A stretch of 64,000 nt of DNA from Apostichopus japonicus (GCF_037975245.1 NC_092563.1:10095001-10159000), one strand, 5' to 3'. Positions 35,889-48,493 are shown, numbered from the stretch's first letter. Numbers and translations are program-made. Notes: a model not told the origin generated them from the letters alone.

Positions 35889-35928
35889 CAGTATAAACTG
35901 TCCCGGTCCCACAGGACAGTTTATACTG
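35889..35928. repeat. perfect 15-bp hairpin, 10-base loop
   Basis: CAGTATAAACTGTCC (35889-35903) is the exact reverse complement of 35914-35928. It is surrounded by more GTACAxACTGTC/GGACA phrases (35868-36100), the same vocabulary as 42031-42260, so both probably belong to one repeat family with hairpin modules. Confidence 0.85.
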
Positions 35929-36126
35929 GATTTACCAGTACGTTTGGTCTCCCCGGACCTATTGTACAAGGCCAGTTGGTACAGACTGTCTCCCCAGACA
36001 GAATATGCTATGGTTACACGGAGGGGGACATTATTTGACGGTCATATATTTTGTTGTAAATTGTGTCCCCCTGAACACAATGTCCGCCGTAGCATGTACG
36101 TTCGAGTAGCAAAAATTTAATTAGTA

Positions 36127-39100
36127 ATGGACTCTGGCAGTATCCGTATTATTAGGAAATTGTCGCATTTCGGCTTCCGTATATTTAGCAGTAAAGTCGT
36201 GCGACAACTAAAAACGGAAAAGCTAGCAGAAAACGTGAGACAAATTGCAGATATTCTAAGAGATGAGAGCTATCCAAGTGGGTTTACAAGAATAAAACAG
36301 AGAAGAATCTTACGGAGACAAAGTCAGTCTTTCAGACTGGCTGAAAATGAAACTCTTGCGTTCCGAAATTGAAGGAAAGTGTTGCTATCTAGGGCTACTC
36401 AACTCGCCCAAATCGAAGCAGCTCACACTGACTAGTGACATCTATAAGGTAATGTCTGTAACTTACAGTATAGGATACACAATATGCCTTTGGTTGTTAA
36501 ATGGCGAACGGCCATTCCACAGTTAAACTATGACCAGGCTTCTAGGACTGATTGGTGAACAAATCATGATATTCTTTTACCACGTTTGGTTAGTTGTAAA
36601 AACTCATTCGCAAAAGTCAAGCAATTGCTTGTGCAACATTATAATCAGTTGTATGCTTGAGCAAAGTTATTAGGGCCTATTTCTTTTCGTTTTGTTTACC
36701 CAATTGTTTACCCAAACAAATTTACCCAAACAAATTTTTGTGACAATTATTATAAATTTCCACCTTTAATCGCCCTGCCTATCATAAAAGATAACAACAG
36801 ATTACTAAAGCTTAGAGAGCTAGTTTGGTTTGCATGCATGGGACACTATAAAATGCAATTATTGGACTATAGCATATAGCCGAGCCTACCTGTACTTCTA
36901 GAGGAAAGTGGCACTAATACTGTACGTAATAAATTCACGTTCATTAATTTTGGTTGGTAAGAACAGATATTGAAGGCCTGATAGTACTTTTTTTAGGTGT
37001 GGCATATTCTCTACATGCCAAACCTCACTGCAGAAGAAAACTTCTTAAATATCTATAGACCCCAATTGTGGCCAAGCAATGTGTACAATAATGGGAATAT
37101 TCCATTTCAAACACTGATATAGAGTTGTAATTCAATTTTAAGGCACTTCAGCTAGAACTACCAATTCTGCAGCCCATATATTTGTGTTTGTTGTGGGTTT
37201 TTTTTTGGGGGGGGGGGAGGGGGGGGCAAAAAAACATGATATCTCCTTTGATCATGAATTTTCTTATCTCTTTGAAGGTGTTCATCTTTGCATAGATAAA
37301 CCAGACAACAGACTATGTCTATTGTCTAGATTCTATTGGAAAACTATCAACGTTGATGTAACAAGTTATGTTCAACAGGATGTCAAAGCGTCATTGTCAT
37401 GTAGACCTATGAACAAGTCTCCATAGCATTCCTGTAACTGGATTATGGAAACAGGTAAATATTCAATCTGTTTTAATTGCACAGGATGTCCGCAGTATGC
37501 AGTGAAGGTTTAGTTTAGTTAATGTCACTCTTTCTGGACAAATTAAACATTTACAAGTTTAACGGTAGTCTGTATTGGCCCTAAATTTTGGCCACTTTAG
37601 TTGCTAGAAGTTTTCAAAAAGCACTTTTCTGGGGGTAATAACCCTTTATATTGTGCTCAGACATTCTAAATGATGACACGAGATGATTGAATGTCCCAGT
37701 GAGGTAAATTTCCTTCAGGGATATAAACCTACTTACAGAATTTTGTCCAAAGTGAAAATTTGGCATATTTAGGGCCTATACAGCAAACCTTTAAGCCACA
37801 CTCTGGCCTAACTGCAGAGCAACCATCAATATAGGCATGTAATTGTAAGTTGCAAAAAGTGGCGTATCATGATACTGGTTTAGTGGTTGAAGCGATTGTA
37901 AATATATGGTACAGTATGGTGTAAGTTACATTTTCATATTTGCAAGGTAAAAATAATTGGCCTAAATCCACCAACACCCTGTTTCGTTCAGATATCCCAC
38001 TGTTTTTTATCTAGATCTGTGTACAGCATGAAGCAATGGAATAGCACAACAGTCAAGGCAAAGCCTGCAACTTGTAAAAAAAAAAATTAGCACCTAAATG
38101 ATGTCTTCTTTCTTAACAGGTTGGTGTTGATCTTATTGGTCCTCTACCAGTGACAGCTGCCAATCGACAGTATATGATAACACTGTCTGACTTCTATTCA
38201 AAGTGGCCTGAGACTAAGGCAGTGCCTGACAAGACTGCAGCATCAACTTCTTATTTCATTACTGATGTGATGATGAGGTAAGCATGTCTTAAAAAGTGAA
38301 CAATTTTCTGCAGTTAGTAACTAGTTCCAATATGAATGGCATCATATCTGTTATTTGTACCATGCAAATAACTTGTAGTGCATGGCAGAATGCTGTGTTT
38401 GAGTATAACTCATTTCCAAATAGGTATTAAGCATACAGAAAGGTCACAAAGGTAGGTGAGAACCGAGAAAGTGTACTGTAAATCTTTGCAGGTTAAGTCC
38501 CCATTAACAAGTTTATATGTAAGTAGTTTTTGTTCCTATATTTACTTGCAAAGGTTCCACCTCTGGTTTTTAAGTAGCATATAGCCTGACAATTGTCGTC
38601 ATTTAATTTACATCCCCAAAAAGTGATTTTGGCTGGACATGTTTCACTGCAGCAGACACAGTTTATTTGTTCAAACAAATGATGAGTAAATAATTAAGAC
38701 CACATTCCACAGCTAGACACCACCTTTTGTGTGTTGTTTTTCAAAAAAGGTGTTGGACAGTTTGATATTGTAACCACAGGGAACTTTTCTGTTTAGAAAG
38801 TGTGAACTTATTACTAATTGGCTGTTTTGACAGGAACTTCGACCAGATAAGAGAGATAATGTATCAACTGAGTTTTGGTACCATTTCTCTGTTAGGTCCG
38901 TTGTGGAAAATTGCTAAATGTGTTTGTGAGTGTGGTGGGGGGATATTTCCTGAAACCTGGGAGAGGGACCCTCTTTTTTGGCAAAATAGGGCAATGTTTA
39001 GGTCTCTTGATGCAAAATGATGTATAATAGTACATTTTACCATAATAATGGTTAGCTAGCATTATTTGGTTTTGCATTTGGGTCATAGAGAGGGTGTTTT

Positions 39101-39671
39101 GAACCCCCATGGATCCTGATTCAGGACAATTAATGTTTGATCGGCATTAAACAGTCATACCATGCACACATACATCAATAGAGCACCAAAAGGCATCAAA
39201 CTTCTGTTGTATCCTAGCTCAAGCTAATTTGATAAATTTCTGATATTAAATTTCATTAATATGTCACAAATGTTGTATTGGCTCATATGGTTAAAACTTT
39301 TCAGGTTTGGTAGTGAACTGCCAAAATTATGACATGCAATCTCCAATTAAAAAAATGGAGCCAGTATTCCCATAAACATGTAGGTGTCACAATAAAAGGT
39401 CATCAAATTAACTCAATGCCTAAGCATAGTTCAGGTGTACACTATACAGTCTACACTTAACCAGTATGGTGAATGTTAATTATCTTTGTAGTGGAGCTTA
39501 CACATAACCTTTCAAGATGATAATTTATTTTATATATGACTTACAGTGTGGCATTCACTACTCATAATATTGCTTTCAACTTTTATTTTGCACAGATTTG
39601 GTTGTACTGATATCTCATATCTGACCACCAATGGAGGGATTATGTATGAGGTTAACAGAAGACATGTCTAG
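36127..39671 (+). pseudogene. intron-containing Ty3/Gypsy-integrase-derived gene (KRBA2/GIN1-like), decayed
   Basis: Four pieces align in order with integrase-derived proteins of the KRBA2/GIN1 type. Piece 1 (36127 to about 36435) reads LRDESYPSGFTRIKQRRILR and RLAENETLAF, hits an in-frame TGA at 36370, then reads on as RKVLLS...QIEAAHTD to a TAG. Piece 2 (about 37279-37425), after TTTGAAG, is the zinc-binding domain (GVHLCIDKPDNR, SRFYWKTINVDVTSYVQQ), but its Cys pair has changed (QQDVKA). Piece 3 (38120-38277, CAG/ to /GTAAGC) opens VGVDLIGPLPV with the first catalytic Asp and has SDFYSKWPETKAVPDKTA. Piece 4 (39596-39671) joins in phase (AG/A) as FGCTDISYLTTNGGIMYEVN, where the second catalytic Asp (normally SDQG) is replaced, then stops. 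Clean introns show it was a host-style gene rather than a plain retroelement. Confidence 0.75.
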
Positions 39672-42030
39672 ACGATTTTCTTAGCAGTTAACTTGTTACC
39701 GACAATAATCTTGTCTTTCACTCTAACATATCATGAGAGAAAACTTTGTCGGCTGCTATATGTTTAAGCAAAGAGAGGCCATTGACTTTTCACTGCCAGT
39801 CGTTCGGTGGAAATCCATATATTTGCAGTTCAAGTTGAACGGTTGTGACGCTCGAAATTCTTTATCACCTCATTACTTCATTAAATAACAAATACGAAGG
39901 CGTGTTTCTTGGTTCTGGAAATTGTGTTCAAGATAAGTTCTCATAGTAAAACATATAACCGACCATATTCTGCTTCCTGTTGTAACTTTTGCTGTTATGG
40001 ATTTCTGTGTAAGTCTTAACGAAAAACCCGTTGGATACATGAGAATCAGCTATTTTATTTTGTAATTTACAATCAAGATTTAACTTTGACGGTATCAAGT
40101 TGCACATTAAAGCATTTTATAGGTGTTTGTGGAAAGCAGTTCAAGGGGGGATTCTAATAGTGAAACTTCTGCATGGTTTTATTGAGGTCTTTACCAAACT
40201 CTAAAGAGGTTGTTCTTCATGTGGATTATGAGAGTTTCAAGTACATATTGTTTGAAGAAGAGTGACAGTAGTATATCATTCTAACCAAGCAATACCTCCC
40301 TGCTTGAAGGAAGCTCTAGAAAGCATGGATTATCTTTAGTTGGATCAGAGCTACAAAGGGAGAGTCATCATTTCACTTAAATTTCCCCATGCAGGGGGTA
40401 GGAAGTGGGTGTGGGCACACAACATCAGAGGGACATTTTCCCATTCCACAACCACCACTCGTTATGCTATAAACCGATACACGCCGGCCATATCACTTAA
40501 ATATATATGATGTGTTAGTAGTGTTATCAATACTATTTATTGAGATTGTTTATTGTTAACCTTGCTTTAAAAAGATATGGGATGCCATTTTAAAAATAGT
40601 ATGTACAGACAGTGCCCCCCCCCCTCCCCGGCTCCTGGCTCCCTGATCCCATGTATAATCATTTTTTCACTCTTTGCCCAGTCTGATATAGATTCAGAAT
40701 ATTGTGTTTGTGCATGACTATCATCCAATTTCATGTTTTGATTTTACTATATTAACTTTCTTTAAACAAACTTTTCTCTACAAGAATGACATATTTAAAG
40801 TGTGAGAAACATGATGAGACAACAAATCTAGCATATTGCATCCTGCTCTGTCCTATTTGCTTTATTCTTTCCCTTGTTTGGCTTTGTTTTGTTTCCTGTA
40901 TGTTTTGCAGCTCTTTTGAAGAGAATATTGTCTAATACATCTTTTCTAATTTGAACCACTTTTGTCCAATAAGAAACCTTCATAATAAGAAACAACGAAC
41001 CTTTATCACTGGAATTGCCTGGAATGCCATTTGTCTATACAAATGAAGATTGCTTCGCGCATGGCCATCACAACGGGCTTAGGGGGCAGGGGTGGGAGAA
41101 TGGTCTTCCACCCTGTTGAGAGGGAGAAAACCTTGACTCGACGATTGAGTGACAAAAATAAGGAACGGTTAAAAAGTAAACAATAAAGTAGTAATGAAAG
41201 TCAATAAATAGGTGTCAAGCCCATACGGAGGGTTGGGGCAGTGTTGACATTTTCAAGGTCAGAGAAGTATCTTCCAGCTAATTCACGGTTGTTATTAGCA
41301 AACAAAAATATTTTGGAACTCATCACAGATAGGTCACAGACTTAAGAAGACCCTCCCCAGGACACAAATTCGATAACTTACCATCCCAACTCCCCCCCCC
41401 GCCCCTTATCCTTGCACTCAAAATTATGTGTATGGGCCTGAGTTTTATATACAGCGTTGCCGATTTCATTTAGGATGTAACTTGAAAACACTCTCGGTTC
41501 CCGTCCTATAATGAGCTTTACGCACGGATGAAATTTCATATTGGCTAGGCAACTCTCGTAGACCCATGAAGTACAGTTACCATACTTGCCAAAACTTACC
41601 CACTGTGTGTTAGGGAAATACGGAAAAAATGAAGTTTGGACTCCCTAAAGTTCGTAATATTTTACCTCTGCAATTATCATTTTTTGTTGTAGCTGTTGTA
41701 TTCCCTATCCCGTACCCGCCCTCCGTTGAGGAGGAAGTTAGGTTTATACTATCTCTCCCTCTGTAAAGATGACTATGAACGCAATGTAGTTGCCGAATTC
41801 AAAATGCAACATATACGGAGGATAACATAGCAGCAATCACATCAAAAACATGATTAACATCTTCTACAGATGGAAGACTTGTTTCTTTTTCCTTTTTTCT
41901 TTTTTCCCGTTCTATTTTTTGTTTTGCAGCAACGCACAACGTCTCATTTATTTCCTGTAACATTTAACTCTGACGTATGCATCTGCTCTAATTATTGATA
42001 TAATGAACTCAATTGCCTTTTGAATATCGA
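39672..42030. other. stretch without a recognisable gene
   Basis: AT-rich sequence with short poly-C runs (40616-40626, 41393-41404) and T-rich tracts. No coding frame above 60 codons and no repeat partner in the window were noticed. Confidence 0.4.
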
Positions 42031-42260
42031 AATGCTTAAATTTTATGCGGGACAAAATATGCTATGAAGTATTTGCGGACATTCTGTACCAGGACATTTC
42101 GTCCGGTGGGACTACATTTGCTGTGAGGGTGGGACACAATTTTCAGCAGATAATGTCCGACCGGACTAAATATGCTGGTACAAAGTGTCCGCGGAGACAC
42201 TTTGTACAGGGGGACACTCTGTACTGTCACACCGGAACCATGTGAGAATCCGCCCTTTAG
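42031..42260. repeat. hairpin-rich repeat with GTACAAAGTGTCC modules
   Basis: Repeated phrases (GGTACAAAGTGTCC, GACATTTCGTCCGGTGGGAC, GGGGGACACTCTGTAC) are related to 35868-36110. A perfect 12-bp stem (GTACAAAGTGTC, 42178-42189, pairing with 42196-42207) is present. Overlapping open frames on both strands follow from the repeat structure and are not genes. Confidence 0.65.
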
Positions 42261-42845
42261 TAGCACGGACGTTCACTGATGGACACTGGCCGTCTCTGCA
42301 CCATTCAAGGTTATTAGTTTGGAAAGTGAGCTTGTATATTACGTAACTATTTCCCTCGCAAGTAGTGTGATTCACCTTAGCCATGCACGCAAATTAAACA
42401 TAATTTCTACGTTCGATGATTGTTTTAATATTTTAAGAGCCTTAGCTGGATCATTTATACCATATTTAGTGGTCGAATTAACCAATTTGATGCAGTATTC
42501 ATCAAAATAGGTCAGTTTGAGAAGTTTAATTCTGATCTGAACGTTCAAATTGTGCCGATCTCTCAGCGTGCACCCTCCCTAGAAGAAAAACCCTCGTATT
42601 TCAGTTCCGGCGCGACCAGCGAAGCCCGGCGATCGTGAATCTGATGCACTACAGCGTTGTAAACACTTTGCCTTGGTCTAAAGATTTGGTGGCTATCAAG
42701 TTAAAATTGGAATTAAATGCCCTTATTTGTGTCTCGGCCCTGTGATCAAGTAGAATGGTACAGAAAAGACTTTGATTGAAGAGGTGAGTACTACGCTATG
42801 TAGCCTACAACTACTAGTTAGAACTATGCTACGCTATCTAGCCTA

Positions 42846-42940
42846 GGCCACAGTCACTCGTAACGTTATGTAGGTGTATAGTATATAAACACGGAGATTA
42901 TATACTATACGCTTACATAACGTTACGAGTGCCTGTGGCC
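42846..42940. repeat. 95-bp long hairpin (about 40-bp arms)
   Basis: GGCCACAG...CACTCGTAACGTTATGTA with GTATAGTATATA on the left is matched by TATATACTATAC with TACATAACGTTACGAGTG and CTGTGGCC on the right, around a loop near AACACGGAGAT. The arms are nearly perfect. It is a structural palindrome of the kind seen in foldback elements; no product is inferred. Confidence 0.85.
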
Positions 42941-43474
42941 AAGGCTTGCCCTGTATCACATTCACATCACTCCAATCCTTGTTTCGTTTCAGGTTTGACA
43001 AACTTACTAATACTAGGCGAAGCTAGTCGGAAAGTTAGTTAAGAATATCTAAAATGTTAGGCCTAAACGATTCAAATGCTAAGGAAGCTTAGATATAGGC
43101 TAGGTTCTATGCCTTTGTTTATGTTTTGCATCCGCGAAATTTGTAGCCATGCGCATCACAGTATTTTTTTGTGTGTGTATTATAGCATATGCCTAGCCTA
43201 ATACTAATACTACTGAGAACACTAGCCGAGGCCTACTTGTAGTTGTATTGCAAGAACTACAGTACGAGCTTAATCTAGAACTACAAGTAGTGTGAATGAG
43301 TTAAACAATGTTTGGACAAGTATATACTTTAAGCATTATAATCGGTTCTGATCTTTTGTGCCTTCAGGTTTTTTTTTCTCTGCCATAGGGTCATTGATGT
43401 GTATTTGACTGTCCCTCCTGATGTTTTCTTTTCGACTATTATTAGTTTATTACAAGTTAAACAAAAATATAACT

Positions 43475-45817
43475 CAGTGGTTCCCAAACTTTTCAAGGCG
43501 GGGACCCCATTTCATGTAGCGCCATCCGAGCGCGACCCCAAGTTTGTTTCTCCGGAATAATGAAGTTGTGCAGGCATTCACTTATTCTCTCAGTGTGACG
43601 GGTGGGCCTGTTTCTCTGCAACCAGTTTCCTGATACGCGGCTCTGTCGTTGACAAGGCAACAATCATGTCCGATTCTATTGACAGTCGATTCCTGGACTT
43701 CATTTTCATGGCCAACATTGTTGAAAATGACTGCTCGCAGATGTACGAAGTAGGGTATGGCATAAGAAGCCACACTGCCTTTTGTGACACATTCGGGTAG
43801 GATTTGAGCATCCTGCACCAAAACTCTTGTAGGGAGAAAGACTGATACACGGTTTTCGCTTCAGAGTCTTGCTTCAATCTGACGAGCTCCTCTTCGATGA
43901 TATCATCCTCAGCCACTGCGTCTAGCGGGGCAGTGAATGGATCTCGTGCCACAGCAAACGAGGGAACATCGAGTTCTGGGAAGTATTTGTCAAATTGGCT
44001 GATCAAAGACTGGATATGCTGAGCAATGTCAACAGAAAGAGTCTCAACTTCGATGCCTTCAGATTCTTCGATGTGAGCGGATAGGCGAGGAAACAATACA
44101 AAGCGGCGGTTATCCACTTTGCTTTTCAGCAAAGCTAGTGTTGCGAGAAATCCTTTGATGTTATCATTAGCGATCATCAGGTTTGTGTCTTTGCCCTGCA
44201 GCGTGCGATTCAGCACATTCATCCTTTCAAAAATGTCACTCAAGTAGCACAATTTATCTAGCCAGTTACTCGACTCCAGCAATGACCCCATTCGTCTTTC
44301 TGCTGCATATGCAAGAACTCCTTCAACTCCCCACGCAACTCGTTAACACGCAGGATGACATTCCCACGAGAAAACCAACGTACTTGAGTGTAGAACAGCA
44401 AGTTCATGTGATCAGCGTCCATTTCCTGGCAGAAAAGTCGGAACAACCTTGTGTTCAGTGCACTCGATTTGATGTGATTGACAATTTGTATCACCTGTAA
44501 TAGTACGTCCATGAAGCTTTCGGGCAGTGTGCGAGTAGCCAACGCTTCCCGGTGGATCATGCAGTGGATCGTTACCGCATTAGGGGCGACTTTTTGCAAT
44601 TTGGCTTTGAATCCGGAATTTTTTTCCCAGCATTGCAGGAGCTCCATCTGTAGTTGACCCAATTAGCTTGTTGAAGTCCAGACCATTTTCATGATAAAAT
44701 GTTTCAATTCGTTTGAAAATGTCATCTCCTTTGGTTGTTGTTTACAATGACTTGCACAGCAGAGGTTCATCAAAAAAATAATCATCTTTGATGAACCTGG
44801 CCCAAACCATTAACTGTGGGCAGGATGAAATATCAGTGGATTCATCCAACTGTATGACATGCCAAGGTGACTGTTTGATAGCAGCAATATTCTGCGCGGT
44901 AATGTCCTCACTCATGTCACAAATTCTCCTATGAACAGTGTTATTCGAAAGAGGTATAGTTCCGAGTTTGTTAACCATGTCTTCTCCGATCATGAGAGAA
45001 ACCATATCCTTCGCACATGGCATTATCAGCTCTTCTCCGATAGTGTGTGGCTTCTTAGCTTTCGCAATGCGCAGCGAAACGCGATAGGAAGCCTCCACTG
45101 AACGTTCATTGGTCTGACTACACTTGCCTTGTTTATCCAACCGGCTGTTTCTCAAGGTGGTTAACTTCCGTTCGAAAAATGCACGGTCGCGGTCAGCGTA
45201 TGCGGTATGTTTCGAAGTCAAATGACGTCGTAACTTGTTAGGCTTCATCGATTCACTCGAAAGTACATCATAACAAATAACACACTGAGGCTTCTGAACT
45301 CCACGATTTGCACATAATAGAATCCAAGTTCAAGGAATTTGTCCATATACTGTCGTTCGCGTGATGCCCCTGCCATCTTCCTTAAAAAATTGTCGAACTA
45401 TAATTTCCAACTGAAAACGATCCCGTTCTGAACATCGAACAATGTTGTTGTACGCTACTGGCTACAGTGCTACATGCTACACCGCGCGCAATATTGTTTG
45501 GCCCACATGTACCTGTAGTACAGTACTGTAGTTGTATGTGAAAGCAATATAGTGAATATACAGAAGCAGGGTGGCCAGCGACAATTGAGCATAAAACGCC
45601 AGATTTACTCAGGAAAAACGCTAGAACGGCCCCTATTAAAACCCTAAATATGAGTTTTCAGGGTGAATTTTGTAGGATTTTGACTGCGAACGTTCAAATT
45701 CGGGTAAATTTTGGGTACCCTCAGATTTTTTTATATATTTTAAAACAAGCCTGCGACCCCACAATAATTGCTTCGCGACCCCAGTTGGGGTCGCGACCCC
45801 AGGTTTGGGAAACCATG
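43475..45817 (-). mobile_element. hAT transposon, ZBED-type, 2343 bp, with 8-bp target duplication
   Basis: The left end CAGTGGTTCCCAAACTTTTC and the right end (reverse complement CATGGTTTCCCAAACCTGGG) are inverted repeats of the classic hAT form. ATATAACT flanks both sides (43467-43474 and 45818-45825). Just inside the ends are GGGGTCGCGACCCCA-type GC-rich repeats. The transposase lies on the minus strand and is broken, so this is a formerly autonomous copy. Confidence 0.95.
43590..45376 (-). pseudogene. ZBED/SCAND3-like hAT transposase, frameshifted
   Basis: The protein starts at ATG 45376 (MAGASRERQYMDKFLELGF). A frame slip near 45310 leads into a BED zinc finger: CVIC, then NKLRRHLTSKH with the paired His (to about 45210), then the conserved DRDRAFFERKL. 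The RNaseH-like core follows: IQLDESTDISSCPQLMVWAR (first acidic residue, about 44850), a break near 44740-44660, then TIHCMIHREALATRTLP, VRWFSRGNVILRVNEL, and a further break near 44260-44290. The last segment (44291-43590) has LCYLSDIFERMNVLNRTLQG and the hAT dimerisation end, LLMPYPTSYICEQSFSTM, with the ERLFS-like CEQSFS. At least three frameshifts make it non-functional as a whole, though the third segment is a 233-codon open frame. Domain order and spacing are those of ZBED5/SCAND3-like domesticated and active hAT proteins. Confidence 0.93.
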
Positions 45818-45825
45818 ATATAACT

Positions 45826-46872
45826 TATCTAAACTTACGAGGCTAGGCCGGGTCTTACTAGCTGTGATCTAGCCAAGGTGGGCCTAATTAAAATCAGTAT
45901 TCACTTAAAATCCGGTACTTTCCAAAATTTGTTCTCAGTTATTATCAATGAACAATCAAGGTGACTGATGTCTAGAGCTGAGGTAAATTGACCAAAGGTG
46001 ACCATATTTGAATATCTGGCATATATAGGGCCAATGCCATTTTGATGCATGCACAAAATGAGTGCATCCATCCTAGTAAACTCTAGGCTCTGACTAGGCT
46101 AAGCCTAGCTCCATGTGCCAGGTCAGTTTTTAGTCTTTATGGCTTGTAAGACCGTTTGTATAGACCTACAGGAAAAAGCAATTTGCTTATCATAAGAGTT
46201 TTAAGTTGGGCTGACATATTTTTTACCTAACGATAATTAGTAGTTGTTCTGAAGCCACATTGCAGATAAACTAATTGTTCTGTTTAATAACAAAATACCA
46301 AGATCTCTCGCTTTATGGCAAGGGGCACAATTCTCAAGAGTAAACAGCCACCAACAAGTTTTTAACAAATGAGCTAAATGATCAATTTACAGGAGGAGGA
46401 GGCTTGTGACTACCACTGCATTCTATTGTACCGTATATATAATTTTAAATTTTGGGCTCAAATCCCTTTCAATTAATGCATGACGTCGCACACCCCGCCT
46501 CTCCATTCTCCACTTTTGAAAAAGGATTGTATCTTGTGACCATAATGCAGCAGGACAGTTCGATTGCAAAGGGGGGGGGGGGGGGATATTTCAATGAAAA
46601 CATGGGCAATGTATTGTTATCTCTGGTAGGGTCAAATAGAACCCATTCATGAATGAGACACCATATTAACTTTTACTTTTCACATGGCACAGTTGAGAAC
46701 TACACAGTTGGCACAGTTGAGTACCACAAAAATCTTCAGACAAATCATTACAACCCCACCTCTACCAACCTAATTGAATTGGGCCCATACAAAAGAAAAC
46801 TTTGAAACTAAAAGCCAAGTCACAGATTATGATCTTTACCCACTGTTCATTGATTGCTTGTTTTTCTTGTAG
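45826..46872. other. spacer without a recognisable gene
   Basis: AT-rich sequence with TAGGCCTA-type motifs and a G run at 46570-46585. A CACAGTTGAG/GGCACAGTTGAG short direct repeat lies at 46687-46715. Confidence 0.4.
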
Positions 46873-46972
46873 AACTAACTGTTGGCCCTGAGAGGAATAG
46901 AGAAGGAGAAAGTAAAAAAGGAGCAAAGCTAAGCAAATCCAGAAACAAAGTAGATGCTCCGCTTCTGAAGAA
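46873..46972 (+). CDS. candidate internal exon, Lys/Arg-rich, unknown
   Basis: A pyrimidine-rich acceptor (TTTTTCTTGTAG) and a strong donor (GAAGAA/GTGAGT) bound a 100-nt stretch open in one frame: LTVGPERNREGESKKGAKL then SKSRNKVDAPLLKK. A further open stretch after AAAGTACAG at about 47130 (NVKKQNNIEDKLLDGFMES) might be a later exon. No domain is recognised; it could be part of a host gene or of a transposon. Confidence 0.3.
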
Positions 46973-47479
46973 GTGAGTTGTGACAGAAAAGTTCTGTCAT
47001 GGATGGCAGAAAACTCTTTGGAAGAATGTCCTGTCGTTCTCCATTTCCCGGTAGTAGCCAGAGCTTGAAAGGCCAACAAAGTGGTTGAAAGGCTTCAACT
47101 ACCAGCGCATAAACTGCGTGACAAAAGTACAGGTGATGGCAATCCTTCAAGTACAAGGTGCAGATGTAATGTTAAAAAACAAAACAACATTGAGGATAAA
47201 CTTTTGGATGGGTTTATGGAGTCGAGGAAACTAATATTTTCATTTGCATGTGACCCATTTTATTGAGACAATGAAGATAGTACCTACCATCTCGTGCAGT
47301 GTGAGGATCATGGCTTTCATTTTATTTGCCAGCAGTCAACCACCAACACCTTCCTTTCCTCTTTAAGTTTAAATACCCTAAGAATAGGCTGCTTTAGTGT
47401 TATTGGATTATACAACTATTGGCAGGACTATCCAACAAATAGTCTAATATAAAATTCAAATGTCGTTTGCATAAGGAGA

Positions 47480-47610
47480 CTGTTATGTGTGAGAGCTTTG
47501 AGGCAGCACAAACCACATGGTCACATGCTTTTCGTTTTTGCAGTCAATCGCTGAATACTGTATCATTGTGAAGTAGGTCTGGTTGCCCTTTTTCACACTG
47601 AAGGTATGGC
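47480..47610 (+). repeat. diverged relative of the 197-bp satellite monomer (left flank)
   Basis: GAGAGCTTTGAGGCAGCACA, CACATGCTTTTCG, TTGCAGTCAATCGCTGAA and GTTGCCCTTTTTCACACTGAA follow the same order as 56080-56240 to the right of the satellite. They are alignable, at lower identity, to the satellite monomer (GAGAGTGTGAAGGCAGCACA, CACATACTCTTTAC). This suggests the satellite grew from such a unit. Confidence 0.65.
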
Positions 47611-47799
47611 AATTCTCCAAGTCAAGTCAATTTGCCCCAACCCTCCCCAAACCCACAAACCCATAGCTACATTACAAGTATGTTATCAAGACTAGTCTAC
47701 AGTGAATCTCATTGAATTACACTAATGTCTGTAGGTTTATCCCAAGCAGGGGCGTCAATCCGATTTGAAACGTGGGGGAATCGATTCGAGTATTCCGGC

Positions 47800-47905
47800 C
47801 GTAAGTACTATCTAAGCGGAGCGCCACCATCGGTTGGCGCGTAGCGTCCAAGAAAATTTTTCTTCTGGCAGACCCCTCAGATTGCAGGAAACGGCACTTC
47901 CCGTG
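47800..47905 (+). repeat. dispersed repeat R1, copy 2
   Basis: CTATCTAAGCGGAGCGCCAC, CATCGGTTGGCGCGTAGCGT and AAGAAAATTTTTC, then CAGACCCCTCAGAT and GGCACTTCCCG. Same family as 9236-9345 (inverted there) and 48494-48600. Confidence 0.75.
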
Positions 47906-48493
47906 CATTATGGCAGAAAGCAACACCCCTAAAATTGATAAAAATTTCCGGCAATTTTTTCTTTTGGGAAATATTCTCGAAGGAAGTGATCGCCATTTAT
48001 TCCTAAGTTTACCAATTCCTCGTCTCCCAGAAGCGCCCAACATTTAAGATATCGAAACATTTTCGTGTTGGCTGATCCATGATCACCGCCCATCAAGGGC
48101 ACTTTTAATCTGGGGGGGGGGCACCGACATCAAAGGGCACTTTGCAGCAATTCGATTGGACTGATGCAGCCTAATATTTAGTACCCTTTACAACTCTTAT
48201 TGTATTATCTTATTTGTGTACACACATCACTCCATCAACGCCCCCCCCCCCACAAGGAAAATATGCATACTAGCACTGCAATATCCAATGTGCAAATTGG
48301 GAAACAAGGAACAAGTTTTCTTTTGAGACAAAATGAGGCGAAATCATGCTAATTGCTAATGTAGGAATCTTCCGAATTAGAGTTTATTTCTTGTTAATAT
48401 CTTAACAAATTTGTTTCATTCGAAATAGCTTTGAATTTGACCCACAGAAATTCACTAAGAGTCAGAGGCGTAGCCAGGAGTTGCAAAGTTGTA

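Noticed and set aside
42036-42384. Overlapping 66-76 residue frames on both strands
   Set aside because: They follow from the hairpin-rich repeat; arms read in opposite directions give similar peptides.
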